Of a DNA stretch of 8,344 bases, positions 1-6,197 are shown piece by piece. The first letter of the stretch is position 1; each line of letters begins with the position of its first letter. The notes below the pieces were generated by a model, which was not told the origin of the DNA, made no database searches, and saw only the letters and a program-made list of their open reading frames with translations. This stretch comes from Acidimicrobiia bacterium (GTDB taxonomy: Bacteria > Actinomycetota > Acidimicrobiia > Spongiisociales > UBA5794): the NCBI GenBank assembly GCA_013695075.1, contig JACDBE010000379.1, positions 1 to 8,344 on the forward strand. The letters run 5' to 3'. A program made the position numbers and the translations under genes.

Positions 1-1
1 G

Positions 2-829
2 GGGGAAACGGTGGTGGAGGTCACCGATGTCCCCGTCGCCGGGCTCATCGACACGGTGGTGCCCACCATCGGCCAGTACATCGCCTCGCTGGAGGGGATG
101 ACCTTCGTCACCGCCGCCGGGCCGGTCACCCTTGACGTGGCGGAAACCGCAACGGCGCCTGACGGCACCGAGACCGTGGTGGCCTCCTCGGAGGTGCGCT
201 TCATCCAACCCGGGCTCTTCACCCGGTTCCTCCGCCTGGCTGTCCGCCCCGAGGCGACGTTCTTCTTCCTGGTGGCCGGTCTGACGGCGGCCGGTTTCGA
301 GCTGTATGCCGCCGGTGTCGGCATCACCGCCGCCGTGGCCTCGACGTGCCTGCTCCTCGCCGGGTTCGGGGCGGCGTCGCTGCCCATGAACTGGATCGCC
401 GCCGCCGGTGCCGTGCTCGGCGTTGTGCTGGTGATGATGGACTTCCAGAACGCCTCGCCAAGCTGGCGGGGCGCCTTGGGCACGCTTGCCCTGCTGGTCG
501 GTGGGCTCAACCTCACCACCGGGGCGCCGCAGTTCGCTCCCCGATGGTGGACGGTGGTGCTCACCGTGGTCGGCTACCTGGCCTTCGTGGTGGTGGCCCT
601 CACCACCGTGGCCCGCTCCCGCTTCTCCACCAGGACCATCGGCCGAGCCCACCTCATCGGCAGGCGCGGGGTCGCCAGCACCGGGTTCGACCCCACGGGA
701 ATCGTCGAGGTCGACGGCGCCCGATGGCGCGCCCGCACTCACCGCTCCGCCGGGGTCGGACCGGGGGACCCCATCGAGGTCCTTGCTGTCAGCGGGATCA
801 TGCTCGAGGTGGGGCCCCCGCAGAGTTAG
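2..829 (+). CDS. NfeD-family membrane protein, 3' part of a probable long-form (ClpP-protease-linked) NfeD
   Basis: The reading frame is open to the left edge, so the gene probably begins outside the window; the GTG at 11 is only the first start-like codon inside it. Numbering from that codon (272 residues to the TAG): residues 5-65 look like the tail of the ClpP-like serine protease domain of long NfeD proteins, with a GLIDTVVPTIG segment and a soluble beta-rich stretch. Residues about 82-200 hold four or five hydrophobic membrane segments, beginning with a PEATFFFLVAGL segment typical of NfeD. Residues 213-268 form the C-terminal OB-fold, with IGRRGVA and a late VSGIMLEV strand. Long NfeD proteins work with stomatin/SPFH partners in membrane-protein quality control; the protease motif itself would lie upstream and cannot be checked here. 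Family assignment is fairly secure. Whether the protease part is complete is unknown. Confidence 0.8.
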   Translation, partial: GETVVEVTDVPVAGLIDTVVPTIGQYIASLEGMTFVTAAGPVTLDVAETATAPDGTETVVASSEVRFIQPGLFTRFLRLAVRPEATFFFLVAGLTAAGFELYAAGVGITAAVASTCLLLAGFGAASLPMNWIAAAGAVLGVVLVMMDFQNASPSWRGALGTLALLVGGLNLTTGAPQFAPRWWTVVLTVVGYLAFVVVALTTVARSRFSTRTIGRAHLIGRRGVASTGFDPTGIVEVDGARWRARTHRSAGVGPGDPIEVLAVSGIMLEVGPPQS

Positions 830-861
830 CGAACAGCTAGCGCCAAAACCCACATTCTCTC

Positions 862-890
862 TTGTCGTCACCGGATGGGGGGGCTAGCTT
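862..890 (+). promoter_or_regulatory. Candidate housekeeping promoter for the whiB-like gene
   Basis: TTGTCG at 862-867 and TAGCTT at 885-890 are separated by 17 bp. They resemble a -35 (TTGACA) and the actinobacterial -10 form TANNNT. Transcription would begin near 897, giving a leader of about 30 nt that contains the strong ribosome binding site. Found by eye only; such matches also occur by chance in 80 bp of intergenic DNA. Confidence 0.35.
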
Positions 891-926
891 CGGCAGGCTG
901 GTACTCAACCGTTGGAGGAACGTGTC

Positions 927-1184
927 GTGACGTCGCTCGATCGTTCGTGGCAGCCGGTTGCCTTGTGCCGGGGAAACAACAGCCACCTGTTTTTTCCTCC
1001 GAGCACCCAGGAACGCAAGGACGATCGTGAGCGAAGAGAGGTCAGAGCCAAGCTGATCTGCCAGAAGTGCCCGGTGAAGGCACCGTGCCTGGAGTACGCC
1101 ATGATGATCCGCGAGCCGTACGGCATATGGGGAGGCCTCACCGAGGCGGAGCGCCGCCAGGAGCTGGTGGCCGCCGGCGGCTGA
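927..1184 (+). CDS. WhiB-like [4Fe-4S] transcriptional regulator
   Basis: The product is an 85-residue WhiB-family protein, a cytoplasmic Fe-S protein that in actinobacteria binds the primary sigma factor and tunes transcription of developmental, redox or stress genes. The four cluster-ligating cysteines are all present: C14, then C45 and C48 as CQKC, and C54, followed by the family's glycine-rich turn GIWGG (66-70) and a short charged tail with LTEAERR. The size matches small WhiB proteins such as WhiB1. The start is set at GTG 927 because GGAGGAA at 914-920 lies 6 nt upstream; a TTG at 912 in the same frame would sit over that ribosome binding site. The gene stands alone between NfeD and the NUDIX gene. 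The family is certain. The subclass, and so the regulon, cannot be decided from the sequence. Confidence 0.93.
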   Translation: MTSLDRSWQPVALCRGNNSHLFFPPSTQERKDDRERREVRAKLICQKCPVKAPCLEYAMMIREPYGIWGGLTEAERRQELVAAGG

Positions 1185-1247
1185 GCACCGCCCGCGTCCG
1201 TAAAGCCCGATGACGGCACCGTCCGCGACCTTCGTCGCCTGCCACCG

Positions 1248-2048
1248 GTGGTGACCACCGAGCCGCGCCTGGCGACAACGATCTGCGTGCTAGGCCCGGA
1301 CACCGCCGGCGCCCCGGTGCTGATGGTGCGCCGGGCGGCGACGATGCGGTTCATGCCGGGTGCCTGGGTGTTCCCCGGCGGCGCCATCGACCCGGCCGAC
1401 GACGGCGCCGCCGCCAGAGCTGCGGTAGTGGGCTCCGACCCGAGTCACGCGCCGTGGGCGGCGGCGGGGATCCGCGAGGTGTTCGAGGAGACCGGGATCT
1501 GGCTGTCCTCGCCCCCGATGACGGTGGGCGCCACCGGCCGACCGTCGGGCGCCGCCGTGTACGACCTCGCCACCCGCTTGGGGACCGTCGACGGCGCCGC
1601 CATCCACCATCTGTGCACCTGGATCACCCCCACCATGGTCCCGGTGCGCTTCCACACCCGTTTCTCGGTGGTGGCCGTCGATGACCTGGTCGACGGCGAC
1701 CCCGACGGCACCGAGATCGACGAGGTTTCGTGGATACGGCCGGAGGAGGCCGCCGCCCGAGCCGCCGCCGGTGACATGGCGCTGCCGCTGCCCACCCGGC
1801 ACACCCTGGCGGGGTTCGCCGCCGCCGGCGCCCGGGCGGCCATCCTCGACCGGGTGCGCTCCGCCCCGTCGGTGCCGGTCATCCAGCCGCGGCTGCGCCT
1901 CGACGGCGACGTCATCATCGCCCTGATCCCCGGCGACGACGAGTATGACGACACCCCCGACCTGCCCCCCGATCCGGCGACGCTGGCCCGGGCGGTCGCC
2001 GTGCGGTCGGCGGACGGTGGGTTGGTCCCCGAGATGACACCACCGTGA
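1248..2048 (+). CDS. NUDIX hydrolase, NUDT19-like (possible CoA/acyl-CoA diphosphatase)
   Basis: The 266-residue protein has a split Nudix box: FPGG at 42-45, then IREVFEETG at 75-83, with a spacing about 17 residues longer than the usual box. An interrupted Nudix box is a known trait of the NUDT19 (RP2p) family, whose mammalian member cleaves CoA and acyl-CoAs. The motif TWITPTMVPVRFHTRF at 124-139 also fits that family. Nudix enzymes cleave nucleoside diphosphates linked to X, using Mg2+ held by the EE pair. The substrate here is inferred, not shown. The start could be GTG 1248 or the adjacent GTG 1251; neither has a clear ribosome binding site. The stop codon overlaps the next gene's GTG start, so the two are probably translated from one mRNA. 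The C-terminal acidic stretch PGDDEYDD (228-235) is of unknown role. Confidence 0.85.
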   Translation: MVTTEPRLATTICVLGPDTAGAPVLMVRRAATMRFMPGAWVFPGGAIDPADDGAAARAAVVGSDPSHAPWAAAGIREVFEETGIWLSSPPMTVGATGRPSGAAVYDLATRLGTVDGAAIHHLCTWITPTMVPVRFHTRFSVVAVDDLVDGDPDGTEIDEVSWIRPEEAAARAAAGDMALPLPTRHTLAGFAAAGARAAILDRVRSAPSVPVIQPRLRLDGDVIIALIPGDDEYDDTPDLPPDPATLARAVAVRSADGGLVPEMTPP

Positions 2049-2842
2049 TCAGGTTCGAGCGGGTGCTTGCTCCCAACCCGGGTCCGTTCACCGGACCCGG
2101 TACCAACACCTGGGTGGTAGCCGATGCCGCCGAGGCCATCGTCATCGACCCCGGTCCGGTCATCGACTCGCACCTGGAAGCGGTGGTGTACGGGTTGGGG
2201 GACGCCACCCCGGTCGCGGTGGTGGTCACCCACACCCATCCCGACCACGCTCCCGCCGCCAACCCGCTGGCGGCCCGCCTCGGGGTGCCCGCCCTCGGCT
2301 TCGCTCCTGGACCGCAGTTCGTCCCCACCGCTACCGTCGCCGACGGCGACCGCATCGGCCTCGGCGACACCCACCTCACCGTGGTGCACACCCCGGGCCA
2401 CACCCCCGATCACCTGTGCCTCGAGGCCGATGGGGTGGTGTTCACCGGCGATCACATCATGGGAGGCTCCACGGTGATCATCGAGGACGCCGCCGCCTAT
2501 CTCGACTCCTTGCACCGGGTGCTCCGCCTCGGCCCCGATCATCTGTGCCCCGGACACGGAGCGGAAATACCTGAGGCGATGGCGGCCATCGAGGCCTACA
2601 TCGCCCATCGGCGCATGCGCGAGGACGAGATCCTGGCGGCGGTGGCCGGGGGGGCCGAGTCGGTGGGGGACATCGTCGCCGTGGTGTACCGCGACGTCCC
2701 CAGGGAGCTGCTCCCCGCCGCCGAGCACCAGGTGCGGGTGCAGATCCGCAAGCTGCTGGACGAGCGCCGCCTCACCGGGCGGTGGGCCGCCGACGCCATT
2801 AACGCCCTGCCGCCGCCCGGGGAGGGGTGGATGCCGGCTTGA
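2045..2842 (+). CDS. Metallo-beta-lactamase-fold hydrolase, LACTB2-like
   Basis: The 265-residue protein carries all the dinuclear zinc ligands of the MBL fold: THTHPDH at 62-68 (H63, H65, D67, H68), H119 in TPGH, D136 in TGDH and H171 in PGH. The N-terminal NPGPFTGPGTNTW (11-23) and a C-terminal winged-helix-like segment (about 190-250, with VRVQIRKLLDERRL) are typical of the LACTB2-like group, whose human member is an RNase; bacterial members are mostly uncharacterised hydrolases. The GTG start overlaps the NUDIX stop as GTGA, which implies translational coupling. The same two domains occur fused in one polypeptide in some bacteria, to my knowledge, so joint action on a nucleotide or CoA-type substrate is a reasonable inference. 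Fold and active site are clear. The substrate is unknown. Confidence 0.88.
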   Translation: MIRFERVLAPNPGPFTGPGTNTWVVADAAEAIVIDPGPVIDSHLEAVVYGLGDATPVAVVVTHTHPDHAPAANPLAARLGVPALGFAPGPQFVPTATVADGDRIGLGDTHLTVVHTPGHTPDHLCLEADGVVFTGDHIMGGSTVIIEDAAAYLDSLHRVLRLGPDHLCPGHGAEIPEAMAAIEAYIAHRRMREDEILAAVAGGAESVGDIVAVVYRDVPRELLPAAEHQVRVQIRKLLDERRLTGRWAADAINALPPPGEGWMPA

Positions 2843-2868
2843 CCCGTCACACGCCCGCTCCCTAGGCT
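2839..2868 (+). promoter_or_regulatory. Candidate promoter for the M23 peptidase gene, -35 overlapping the MBL stop codon
   Basis: TTGACC (2839-2844, containing the TGA stop of the upstream gene) and TAGGCT (2863-2868, fitting TANNNT) are 18 bp apart. Initiation near 2875 would give a leader of about 53 nt with the GC-rich palindrome GGCCCGGGCC at 2880-2889, which could fold ahead of the start codon. No U-tract follows the palindrome, so it is not called a terminator. The -35 is a 5 of 6 match, making this the best promoter-like pair in the window, though it was found by eye only. Confidence 0.4.
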
Positions 2869-2927
2869 CCGCCGCTGGCGGCCCGGGCCGGGCCCCCCTC
2901 GACCCTCCCGTCTGGGGATGCACAGCA

Positions 2928-4064
2928 ATGAAGCGGATCATCGTCGCCGCCGTCGTGCTGGCAGCGACCCTGACAGCCACCTCCACCGCCGCTGGCGCCG
3001 AGGAGATCACCCCCGACGACATCGCCGCCGCCGAGGCGCACCGTCGCGCGGTGGCCGCCGACCTGGCGGACGCCACCGCCGAGTATGACGCCGCCGTCAC
3101 CAGGAACCTGGAGCTGCAGCACGAGGTGCGCATCGCGTCCGCGGAGCTGGCGCTTGCCGAGCAGAACCTGCAGAGCGGCAGGGCCGAAGCCGAGCAGATC
3201 GCCAAGAACATCTACATGGAGGCGGGCGCCGCCCTGGTGACCACCCTGCTCGACGCCGAGACCATCAACGAGGTACCGCTGCGGGAGAGCTACCTGGAGA
3301 CCCTGTCGGCCTCGGGTGAGGCGACGCTGAGCCGGTTCACCGCCCTCGAGGACGCCTATCTGGAGCAGAGGGCGCGTCTCCAGGATCTGGTGGCCGATCA
3401 GGAAGAGGTGGTAGCGCAGCTGGACGCCATGGCGGCGAGCATCCTTGGCCAGCTGGCTACCGCCGACAGCGAATACCGATCGCTGGTGGCTGACTACGAG
3501 GCACAAGAGGCGGAAAGGGCCCGCCTGGCCGAGGAGCAGCGTCTCGCCGAGCTGGCCGCCGCCCGGGCCGCCACCTCCACCACCGCCGCTCCGCCCTCCG
3601 GCGGCGGGCAGGGCACCACCCAACCGCCTCCGCCACCCCCACCGGCACCGGCACCGTCCAGCGGGGGCATGGCATGCCCGGTGAACGGGGCGGTCACATT
3701 CACCGACACTTACGGTGCCCCCCGCTCGGGCGGGCGCTCTCACCAGGGGGTGGACATGATCGCCGCCAACGGAACCCCCGTGGTCGCCATCGAAGGTGGG
3801 GTGGTCGACCTGAGCTCATCGTCGCTTGGTGGCATCACCATCTGGTTGAACGGGAACAGCGGTGACGAGTACTACTACGCCCACCTCGACGGCTACGCCT
3901 CGGGGATCGGCGACGGGACCTCGGTGTCGGTGGGCCAGCTGATCGGCTACGTGGGCAACACCGGCAACGCCGCTTACACGGTGTCGCACCTCCACTTCGA
4001 GGTGCACCCGGGCGGGGGCGGCTCCGTCAACCCCACCCCGCTGGTGTCCTCGCTCTGCTTCTGA
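2928..4064 (+). CDS. Secreted coiled-coil M23 (LytM) peptidoglycan endopeptidase
   Basis: The 378-residue protein begins with a signal peptide (K2-R3, hydrophobic 4-20, probable cleavage after AGA at 22-24). It continues as a long charged Ala/Glu-rich coiled coil (about 30-215), then a Thr/Pro/Gly linker (216-248) with a run of seven prolines, and ends in a LytM domain (249-378). The zinc ligands are intact: H272 and D276 in SHQGVD, and H356 in HLHFEV. The assisting histidines H319 (YYYAHL) and H354 are also present, so an active D,D-endopeptidase cutting stem-peptide crosslinks is expected, unlike the inactive activator EnvC, which shares the coiled-coil plus LytM layout. The only cysteines of the mature protein, C250 and C377, bracket the catalytic domain. 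The start has a weak GGGG at 2914-2917. It probably acts outside the membrane in cell separation or wall growth. The next gene is convergent, 13 nt away. Confidence 0.92.
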   Translation: MKRIIVAAVVLAATLTATSTAAGAEEITPDDIAAAEAHRRAVAADLADATAEYDAAVTRNLELQHEVRIASAELALAEQNLQSGRAEAEQIAKNIYMEAGAALVTTLLDAETINEVPLRESYLETLSASGEATLSRFTALEDAYLEQRARLQDLVADQEEVVAQLDAMAASILGQLATADSEYRSLVADYEAQEAERARLAEEQRLAELAAARAATSTTAAPPSGGGQGTTQPPPPPPPAPAPSSGGMACPVNGAVTFTDTYGAPRSGGRSHQGVDMIAANGTPVVAIEGGVVDLSSSSLGGITIWLNGNSGDEYYYAHLDGYASGIGDGTSVSVGQLIGYVGNTGNAAYTVSHLHFEVHPGGGGSVNPTPLVSSLCF

Positions 4065-4077
4065 GGATTGCCCCGAA

Positions 4078-4725
4078 CTACCCGAAGCGGTAGCCGACGC
4101 TGCGCACCGTGGTAATCCACGAGCTGCGCTCCTCGCCCAGTTTGGCCCGCAGGCGGCGCACATGGACGTCGACGGTGCGGGCCCCTCCGAAGTAGTCGTA
4201 GCCCCACACCGCCGACAGCAGCTGCTGCCGGCTCCACACCCGGGCCGGGTTCTCCACGAAGTGGCGGAGCAGCTCGTACTCCATGTAGGTGAGGTCGCGG
4301 GGTTCGCCGGCCACCGTCGCCTGATAGGTGGCCGTGTTCAGCTCCAGGTCGCGATGCCGCAGCACCGCGGACTCGGGCTCGACGGTCACCTGCGCCAGCC
4401 GGGCCGCCCGCACCCGCAGCTCGGCGTGGTCGATGGGCGACAACAGGAAGTCATCGAAGCCGTCCAGGTCGTCGAGCTCGGCGGTATTGGTGCGATCGGT
4501 CACCAGCAACACCGCCAGACCGTGGTCGCTGCGCAGCTTGGCGGCGGTACCGATGGCCAAACCCACATCGTCGATCACCTGCACCACCGCCATAGCGAAA
4601 CCCTGCCGCGGCGCCCGGTCGACCACCTCCGACGGGGCGGCGATGGGCACCGGTCGCATGCCGGCGGCGAGCAGCGCCGAGATCAGCGACTGGGTGGGAT
4701 GCGGTGGGTGGACGGCAACGAACAC
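4078..4725 (-). CDS. glnR: GlnR-like orphan OmpR-family response regulator with degenerate receiver
   Basis: The 215-residue protein has a receiver-like domain (1-112) and an OmpR-type winged helix (about 122-215). The recognition region, WGYDYFGGARTVDVHVRR at 174-191, is nearly the same as that of actinobacterial GlnR, the global activator/repressor of nitrogen assimilation, and TATYQATV (131-138) also fits GlnR. The receiver cannot be phosphorylated in the normal way: the acidic pair after strand 1 is replaced by HPPHP (6-10), the phosphoacceptor position after strand 3 is Q49 in VVQV, and the conserved Lys before Pro is S96. GlnR proteins are known to be atypical and to work without a partner kinase, but I recall that most keep the Asp. 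The GTG start lies 6 nt after the upstream synthetase stop with no ribosome binding site, so translation is probably coupled. The likely targets are the two synthetase promoters at 6046-6197. Confidence 0.85.
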   Translation of the reverse strand: MFVAVHPPHPTQSLISALLAAGMRPVPIAAPSEVVDRAPRQGFAMAVVQVIDDVGLAIGTAAKLRSDHGLAVLLVTDRTNTAELDDLDGFDDFLLSPIDHAELRVRAARLAQVTVEPESAVLRHRDLELNTATYQATVAGEPRDLTYMEYELLRHFVENPARVWSRQQLLSAVWGYDYFGGARTVDVHVRRLRAKLGEERSSWITTVRSVGYRFG

Positions 4726-4731
4726 GGCGGG

Positions 4732-6045
4732 TCACAGCACCGGCAGATAGGTCTCGAGCTCGTAGCGGGAGACGTGGCTCTGGTACCGCTCCCACTCGTC
4801 GCGCTTGTTGCGTACAAACCACTCGAACACGTGGTCGCCCAGGGTGGACCGGACCAGGTCGGACGACTCCATGGCATCCAGGGCCTCGGCCAGGTTGCTG
4901 GGCAGTCGATGGACCCCGGCCGGGGCTCCCGGGGTGTCGCCGCCGCGGCGGCCCTCGGGGAGGTCGTAGTTGTTCTCGATCCCAGCTAGACCGGCGGCCA
5001 GGATCACCGAAAACGCCAGGTATGGGTTGCAGGCGCCGTCGGGAGAGCGGTACTCGATGCGGGCCGCCCCCGGTTTGTTGCGCTTGGCGGCGGGTACCAG
5101 GACCACCGCCGACTGGTCGTGGCGCCCCCACTGTTCGTAAACCGGGGCATCGAACCCGGTGACCAGACGCTTGTAGGAGTTGACCCACTGGTTGGTGACG
5201 GCGGTTATCTCTCGCCCGTGATGGAGCAGGCCGGCGATGAACCCGCGGGCGGTCTTGGACAATCCGAAGTCGGCGCCCTCCTCGAAGAACGAGTTCTCGT
5301 CGCCGGAGAACAACGACAGGTGCAGGTGCATCCCGCTGCCGTCGTAGGCTTCTAGGGGCTTGGGCATGAAGGTGGCGTAGATGCCGTGCTCCATGGCCAC
5401 CTCCTTGACCGCCAGCCGGGCGGTGACCACGTTGTCGGCCATGGTGAGGGCGTCGGTGTGGCGCAGATCGAGCTCGTGCTGGCTGGGCGACACCTCGTGA
5501 TGCGACGACTCCACCGGGATCCCCAGCCGTTCGAGGGTGAGGATGGTCTGGCGGCGGTACTCCTGGGCGACGTCGAGCGGGGTCAGATCGAAGTAGCCGC
5601 CCCGATCGAGCACCACCGGTTCGGGTGAGGCGTCCCGGAAGTAGAAGTACTCCAGCTCGGGACCGACGTACAGCGAGTAGCCCAGCTCGTGGGCCCGTTC
5701 CAGGTTGCGCCGCAGCACCCAGCGGGGATCGCCGGCGAAGGGTTCCCCCTCAGGGGTGACGATGTCGCAGAACATGCGGGCCGCCCCCGCCTCCCCCTCC
5801 CGCCACGGCAGGACCTGAAAGGTGCGCGGGTCGGGTCGGGCCAGCATCTCCGATTCGTGGCGGCGGGAGAAGCCGTCGATGGCGGAGCCGTCAAAGCGCA
5901 TCCCCTCCTCGAAGGCGGTCTCCAGTTCCGCCGGGGTGATGGCGAAGGACTTGAGCATCCCCACGATGTCGGTGAACCACAGCCGGACAAAGCGCACTCC
6001 GCGCTCCTCGACGGTGCGCAGCACATAGTCGTGTTCCCGGCTCAT
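4732..6045 (-). CDS. Type I glutamine synthetase homologue, GlnA2-like, with altered active-site residues
   Basis: The 437-residue protein matches the short type I glutamine synthetase family (GS makes glutamine from glutamate, ammonia and ATP) and most resembles mycobacterial GlnA2 along its length. Conserved parts are FDGSAIDGF (51-59), the metal-site glutamates E130 and E132 (GPELEY), E184 and E191, GSGMHLHLS (236-244) with H240, glutamate-site R293 in NSYKRL, RIEYR (329-333) and NPYLAF (340-345). Three normally invariant positions differ: the flap Glu is D299 (GFDAP), and the usual NRSxxxR segment is DQSAVVL (310-316), so two ATP-phosphate arginines are Q311 and L316. Activity on ammonia is therefore uncertain; a gamma-glutamyl-amine ligase or a regulatory GS-like protein is possible. 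ATG 6045 is chosen over the longer frame because AAGGAGG (6057-6051) sits 5 nt upstream and homology begins at once. First gene of an operon with the GlnR-like regulator. Confidence 0.88.
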   Translation of the reverse strand: MSREHDYVLRTVEERGVRFVRLWFTDIVGMLKSFAITPAELETAFEEGMRFDGSAIDGFSRRHESEMLARPDPRTFQVLPWREGEAGAARMFCDIVTPEGEPFAGDPRWVLRRNLERAHELGYSLYVGPELEYFYFRDASPEPVVLDRGGYFDLTPLDVAQEYRRQTILTLERLGIPVESSHHEVSPSQHELDLRHTDALTMADNVVTARLAVKEVAMEHGIYATFMPKPLEAYDGSGMHLHLSLFSGDENSFFEEGADFGLSKTARGFIAGLLHHGREITAVTNQWVNSYKRLVTGFDAPVYEQWGRHDQSAVVLVPAAKRNKPGAARIEYRSPDGACNPYLAFSVILAAGLAGIENNYDLPEGRRGGDTPGAPAGVHRLPSNLAEALDAMESSDLVRSTLGDHVFEWFVRNKRDEWERYQSHVSRYELETYLPVL

Positions 6046-6063
6046 CGGCGCCTCCTTGGGGGG

Positions 6064-6092
6064 ATCGTATGCCCCGCCGGCTGCGCGGTCCA
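6064..6092 (-). promoter_or_regulatory. Candidate promoter for the GlnA2-like/glnR operon
   Basis: On the minus strand TGGACC (6092-6087) and TACGAT (6069-6064, fitting TANNNT) are separated by 17 bp. Initiation would fall near 6057, right at the AAGGAGG ribosome binding site, so the leader would be only about a dozen nucleotides. The GlnR-type half-site array lies just upstream, centred about 70 bp before this start, a position compatible with activation. Assigned by eye; the start point is uncertain. Confidence 0.35.
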
Positions 6093-6107
6093 GCGCATTT
6101 CGGCCCC

Positions 6108-6145
6108 GAAACACACCGTTCACACGAAAGACACCGCCGGGAAAC
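6108..6145. promoter_or_regulatory. Putative GlnR operator: four half-sites at 11-bp spacing
   Basis: On the plus strand GAAAC (6108-6112), TTCAC (6119-6123), GACAC (6130-6134) and GAAAC (6141-6145) begin at exact 11-bp intervals, giving AC-n9-AC-n9-AC-n9-AC. GlnR binds direct repeats of GTnAC/GAAAC-type half-sites separated by 6 bp (AC-n9-AC in mycobacteria), two half-sites per dimer, so this fits two dimers side by side. The site lies in the 152-bp gap between divergent glutamine synthetase genes, and a GlnR-like protein is encoded by one of the operons it would control. Binding is inferred. Confidence 0.6.
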
Positions 6146-6197
6146 CGGGGTGACCGATGATGGGCCAGCACACCGGCCCTATCGAGGAGGACGACGG

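Noticed and set aside
825..841. Stem GTTAGC/GCTAGC after the NfeD gene as a terminator
   Set aside because: Six pairs including a G-T wobble and no T-tract; not convincing.
912..926. TTG start for the WhiB-like protein five codons upstream
   Set aside because: It would place the start codon on the GGAGGAA ribosome binding site that serves GTG 927.
2880..2889. GGCCCGGGCC palindrome as a terminator after the MBL gene
   Set aside because: No T-tract follows, and strong GC palindromes are frequent at this composition; mentioned only as possible leader structure.
1445..3211. Open frame of 588 codons on the minus strand across the NUDIX, MBL and M23 genes
   Set aside because: It is antisense to three well-supported genes, its translation is low-complexity and Gly/His/Arg-rich with no domain, and such frames are expected in high-GC DNA.
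4162..4989. Open frame of 275 codons on the plus strand opposite the regulator and synthetase
   Set aside because: Antisense to two genes with clear family motifs; its own translation is His/Gly/Gln-rich and matches nothing known to me.
6046..6171. 42-residue N-terminal extension of the type I homologue
   Set aside because: AAGGAGG lies 5 nt before ATG 6045, and the family N-terminus begins right after it.
6069..6197. Upstream ATG giving a 43-residue N-terminal extension of the type II synthetase
   Set aside because: The extension would run through the operator region, has an Arg/His-rich composition, and lacks the strong ribosome binding site that precedes ATG 6198, where homology starts.
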